The translations under genes were made by a program, and so were the position numbers. A stretch of 18,027 nt of DNA from assembly GCA_021818565.1 (NCBI GenBank), contig JAKATV010000114.1:1-18027 (forward strand), written 5' to 3'. Shown piece by piece: positions 14,690 to 18,027 of the stretch; position 1 is the first letter of the stretch, and every line of letters begins with the position of its first letter. The notes beneath the pieces were generated by a model that saw only the letters and a list, made by a program, of their open reading frames with translations, did not search any database and had not been told where the DNA came from. Source of the DNA: Planctomycetota bacterium (GTDB taxonomy: Bacteria; Planctomycetota; Phycisphaerae; WQYP01).

Positions 14690-17443
14690 CTATTTTCCGC
14701 CGAAGTTAAACTTAAATTCGCCCGTCTCGGCGGTCACCGCAATGCGATCAATCTGCCGGCCTTCCATCATGCGGGTGAGAAATTCATGGCCGATCCGCGG
14801 CAAAAGAACATTGGTGATCATCGCATCGACCATGCGGGCACCGCGTTCCAATTCCGTACACCGCTCGGCAATGAGTTTTGGCACCGATTCATCATATTCA
14901 AAGGGAATCTTATGGGTTTCCCGAACACGCTTTTGCACGCGTGAAAGCTGGAGGTTAATAATCTGCTTGAGCATGGCTGCGGAAATTGGATAGTACGGAA
15001 CCACAACCAGGCGATTGAGCAGCGCATCGGGGAACACTTTTACCAGCGGCCCGCGCAGGGCTTTTTCCAACCCTTCGGCGTCCGGCAGCAAATCGGGGTC
15101 TTTGCACATGTTGACCACCAAATCCTGCCCGGCATTGGTCGTCAGGATGATGATGGTGTTTTTGAAGTCGATCATGCGGCCTTCACCATCTTCCATCCAC
15201 CCTTTGTCAAATACCTGGAAGAAAATCTCATGGACATCTTTGTGGGCTTTTTCCACCTCATCCAGCAGTACCACTGAATAGGGCCTGCGGCGCACCGCTT
15301 CGGTTAATACGCCGCCCTCACCGTAACCGACATACCCCGGCGGAGAGCCTTTAAGCGTGCTGACGGTATGCGATTCCTGAAATTCACTCATGTTGATGGT
15401 TATTAAATTGTGCTCGCCGCCATAAAGTGTTTCCGCCAAGGATAATGCCGTCTCGGTTTTACCCACACCCGACGGACCTGCCAGCATAAATACACCGATG
15501 GGTCGATTGGGATTATCGAGTTTGGCACGGGATGTCTGCACGCGGCGGGCAATAATTTCCAGGCCATGGCGCTGGCCGATCACGCGCTTCTCCAGATGAT
15601 CCGCCAGTTTAAGAATTTGTTCGATTTCATTTTTTACCATGCGGCCCACGGGAATGCCGGTCCAGTCCGCGACAACAGATGCCACGGCCTGCTGATCCAC
15701 GGTTGGGAAAATCAAGGGTAATTCGCCCTGCAATGCGGAAAGCTCAGCTTGTAATTTACGCAGATCGATCAGCATGACATCACGCTGTTCGCTGGTAAGT
15801 TTGGAGCTGGGAGCAGCTTCGGCCGGGGCAGGGGCCGCTTTGGCTTTGGACTTGGCGGATGGAGCTACCGCGGGTTCCGGCGCACTGTCAATCGGCTCGG
15901 CGGCGGCACGTAACGAATGGCGAATGTCGAGAATTTTGTCAACGAGTTGCTTTTCCTGCTTCCATTTGGCGTCCAGTTTGGCGAAACGCTTTTTCTCATT
16001 TTCTAAAAGGCCATTCACTTCAGAGAGCCGATGGGTGTGATCCAACCCAACCGCCGTTTCACGATTTATAATTTGAATTTCCATTTCCAGCGCTTCAACG
16101 CGGCGTTTGGAATCTTCCAGTTCCGCCGGTAAAGCGTGCTGACTTACCGCGACACGGGCGGAAGCGGTATCAATAAGACTGACGGCTTTATCCGGCAACT
16201 GCCGCGATGGAATGTAACGATGGGATAATCCCACAGCGGCGTCAATGGCTTCATCAAGAATTTGCACACGATGGTGCTTTTCCAGCGGAGCAATAAGTCC
16301 GCGAAGCATTAAAATCGCTTTATGTTCCGAAGGTTCCTCGACTTTTACTACCTGGAACCGGCGGGTCAGCGCGGGATCTTTTTCAATGTGCTTTTTATAT
16401 TCATCCCACGTGGTAGCGGCAATGGTGCGAAGCGTGCCGCGGGCCAGGGCGGGTTTGAGTAAATTGGCGGCATCGCCGGTTCCGGCGGCACCCCCGGCTC
16501 CAATGAGCGTATGGGCCTCATCAATAAAGAGGATAATGGGCTTGGGTGAAGCCTGCACTTCTTCAATCACGGATCGCAGACGCTGCTCAAATTCCCCCTT
16601 CATACTGGCACCGGCCTGCAGCAGACCAATATCCAGCGTGTGAACACTGACATCTTTCAACGAGGGCGGCACTTCACCGGCGGCGACACGCTGCGCAAAA
16701 CCTTCCACCACAGCGGTTTTTCCGACGCCGGCCTCACCGGTAAGAATTGGATTGTTCTGCCGCCGACGCATGAGAATATCAACCACCTGCCGAATTTCCT
16801 CATCCCGGCCGACGATGGGGTCTAGTTCACCGGATTTGGCGCGGGCGGTTAAATCAATGGAGAATTTAGCCAGTGCCTCCTGTTTACCCATAGCCGCCGG
16901 CGCGATGGCTCCGCTGGCTTCACCAGGTGCGCCACTGCCTTCGGTTTCAGAGGGGGCTAGAAGTTCTTCGGTGGAGCCGGAGGTAATTTTGCCGAAATCA
17001 TCGGACAACTGCTCCGCTTTCACTTTTTCAAATTCACGGGAAATATTCAGCAAGCTGTTACGCAGCGTTCCGGTTTTTACCATACCAAGGATCAGATGAC
17101 CGGTGCGTACCTGCGTGCTTTTATAAACCAGCGATCCGTAAACCCAGGCTCGCTCCACCGCTTCATCAATATGGGAAGACAAATCAGATATCGATGTGGA
17201 ACCGCGCGGCAGGCGATCCAGTGCGGCGGTGATATCCGCGGCCAATTTAGATGGATTGAGACCAAAATGACGGATAATCAGATGCAGGTCGGTATTGTCC
17301 AACTGCAGAATCTGATTCATCCAGTGCACCAGTTCCACGTAGGGATTGCCGCGCATTTTGCAGAAGACGGTGGCGCTTTCAATGGACTTATAGGCCACCT
17401 TATTTAACTTACCGAACAACGCGGAACGACTGATTTCTGCCAT
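14690..17443 (-). CDS. clpV: ClpV / TssH AAA+ ATPase of the T6SS
   Basis: A 917-residue Hsp100 ATPase that unfolds the contracted TssB-TssC sheath so it can be rebuilt. The N-domain (1-150) has the ClpV-type start, in which ALFGKLN is followed by a helical pair of Clp-N repeats. AAA1 has Walker A GEAGVGKT (236-243) and Walker B ILFIDEAH (304-311), with the ClpV/ClpB middle coiled-coil domain around 440-510. AAA2 has Walker A GPSGVGKT (656-663), pore loop GSPPGYVGYGEGG (699-711) and Walker B VVLLDEVEKAH (724-734). All ATPase residues are present, so it should be active. Unusual is an Ala/Pro/Lys-rich low-complexity insert at 513-550, between the middle domain and the AAA2 lead-in, and a Gly/Ala/Glu linker at 155-185. 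AGGGA lies 7-8 bases before the ATG at 17443; tssG ends 22 bases upstream, a standard tssG-tssH arrangement. Confidence 0.98.
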   Translation of the reverse strand: MAEISRSALFGKLNKVAYKSIESATVFCKMRGNPYVELVHWMNQILQLDNTDLHLIIRHFGLNPSKLAADITAALDRLPRGSTSISDLSSHIDEAVERAWVYGSLVYKSTQVRTGHLILGMVKTGTLRNSLLNISREFEKVKAEQLSDDFGKITSGSTEELLAPSETEGSGAPGEASGAIAPAAMGKQEALAKFSIDLTARAKSGELDPIVGRDEEIRQVVDILMRRRQNNPILTGEAGVGKTAVVEGFAQRVAAGEVPPSLKDVSVHTLDIGLLQAGASMKGEFEQRLRSVIEEVQASPKPIILFIDEAHTLIGAGGAAGTGDAANLLKPALARGTLRTIAATTWDEYKKHIEKDPALTRRFQVVKVEEPSEHKAILMLRGLIAPLEKHHRVQILDEAIDAAVGLSHRYIPSRQLPDKAVSLIDTASARVAVSQHALPAELEDSKRRVEALEMEIQIINRETAVGLDHTHRLSEVNGLLENEKKRFAKLDAKWKQEKQLVDKILDIRHSLRAAAEPIDSAPEPAVAPSAKSKAKAAPAPAEAAPSSKLTSEQRDVMLIDLRKLQAELSALQGELPLIFPTVDQQAVASVVADWTGIPVGRMVKNEIEQILKLADHLEKRVIGQRHGLEIIARRVQTSRAKLDNPNRPIGVFMLAGPSGVGKTETALSLAETLYGGEHNLITINMSEFQESHTVSTLKGSPPGYVGYGEGGVLTEAVRRRPYSVVLLDEVEKAHKDVHEIFFQVFDKGWMEDGEGRMIDFKNTIIILTTNAGQDLVVNMCKDPDLLPDAEGLEKALRGPLVKVFPDALLNRLVVVPYYPISAAMLKQIINLQLSRVQKRVRETHKIPFEYDESVPKLIAERCTELERGARMVDAMITNVLLPRIGHEFLTRMMEGRQIDRIAVTAETGEFKFNFGGK

Positions 17444-17465
17444 ACATAAATCCCTATTCCAGTTA

Positions 17466-18027
17466 TTAAACCGCGACCGGGCGGCAAACCAAATCTCGCA
17501 GGTCGTGATCCAATTCCTTTGTGTGCAGCCAGGTGGTGTAGCCCAGACGGCAATCCTGTCCTAAAATCATGGGAGGTGCGGCACCGGCCTTGAGAATCAG
17601 GCGCACATCCCATTCCATTTCGTCATTGAGATATAACTTTACCCAGTCGCACAGGTTCTGAAAACCAACGCTGCCGGGTAATATTCGGTTAAAGTCCGAC
17701 AGTCCCATTGGGCCTATGATAATTCTGAATTTTCCCTGAGCATCCCAGATGCGGGATCCTACAACCAGTGTTTGTCCCAGCATCCCGGACGCGGGGTTGG
17801 AACCCAACTGGCAGCGGCAATCCGCAGGCAATACAAGCCAGCGGCCCGAGAATTCCTCAATATCCACCCTTACGCCAAAATATTCATGGAGAATCGACCG
17901 CAAGCCGTCCGGATTACGCACACCGGCCAGCAGGCGGCCGGAAAAATAGAGTTTGGCGTTGTCGGGCAGACTATCGCGGCCCATTAAATAATCAGTTCCC
18001 ATACCCATGAGGCTGGCGAAATAACGG
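17466..18027 (-). CDS. tssG: TssG, T6SS baseplate component (5' end cut by window)
   Basis: This is the C-terminal part of TssG. The frame is open through the right edge: codons upstream of the Met at 18008 read RYFASLMGMG, which matches the internal TssG FASLxGxGT segment, so the Met at 18008 is not the true start. About 187 residues are visible of a protein usually around 300-350 long. Conserved features include LYFSGRLLAGVRNPDGLRSI (20-residue block from about 18 residues after that Met), followed by LHEYFGVRVDIEEFSGRW and GQTLVVGSRIWDAQGKFRI, then the C-terminal LGYTTWL. TssG is a baseplate wedge subunit working with TssE, TssF and TssK. The gene ends 22 bases before clpV, so the two are almost certainly co-transcribed. 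TssF and other baseplate genes would be expected just right of the window. Confidence 0.92.
   Translation of the reverse strand, partial: RYFASLMGMGTDYLMGRDSLPDNAKLYFSGRLLAGVRNPDGLRSILHEYFGVRVDIEEFSGRWLVLPADCRCQLGSNPASGMLGQTLVVGSRIWDAQGKFRIIIGPMGLSDFNRILPGSVGFQNLCDWVKLYLNDEMEWDVRLILKAGAAPPMILGQDCRLGYTTWLHTKELDHDLRDLVCRPVAV

Overview
The window is one co-directional minus-strand block of a type VI secretion system (T6SS). Every convincing gene reads right to left and most gaps are under about 120 bases. The organism is Gram-negative: there is an outer-membrane-type lipoprotein and a T6SS with a ClpV unfoldase. The moderate, mixed GC content, divergent T6SS proteins and protein-kinase-like folds built into the locus would suit a Planctomycetota/PVC-type bacterium. 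That placement is a guess, because no taxonomic marker is present.

In transcription order, starting at the right edge: the C-terminal half of TssG (baseplate wedge, cut by the window), ClpV/TssH (sheath-recycling AAA+ ATPase) and VgrG/TssI (spike). A spike-loading cassette follows: a DUF2169 protein fused to pentapeptide repeats, a second all-pentapeptide-repeat protein, a DUF3540 protein and a DUF4150 PAAR-like tip protein. After these come a 649-residue protein with no recognised family but a degenerate protein-kinase-like C-lobe, a TssJ-like lipoprotein, and a giant protein (more than 1100 residues, cut by the left edge). The giant protein has an N-terminal pseudokinase domain, one transmembrane helix and a long, mostly helical, presumably periplasmic region.

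How the parts probably work together: TssG belongs to the baseplate, and ClpV disassembles the contracted sheath. VgrG is the trimeric spike, sharpened by the DUF4150 protein. DUF2169, DUF3540 and the pentapeptide proteins are the usual companions of DUF4150 tips and are thought to help assemble or load the spike. The lipoprotein and the giant membrane protein probably belong to the envelope-spanning side. None of the sheath, tube, TssK, TssL or classical TssM genes is visible; they must lie outside the window, if present.

The most unusual content is in the left third. Two kinase-like proteins flank the lipoprotein, and both lack most catalytic residues. They suggest a structural or sensory pseudokinase module attached to this T6SS, not the canonical active PpkA kinase. 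Secondary points of interest are a hydrophobic segment inserted in the VgrG C-terminal blade, a three-fold repeat in the DUF2169 linker, and a strong, possibly switchable RNA structure right after the vgrG stop codon. There are no RNA genes, CRISPR arrays, insertion sequences or clear promoters and intrinsic terminators.
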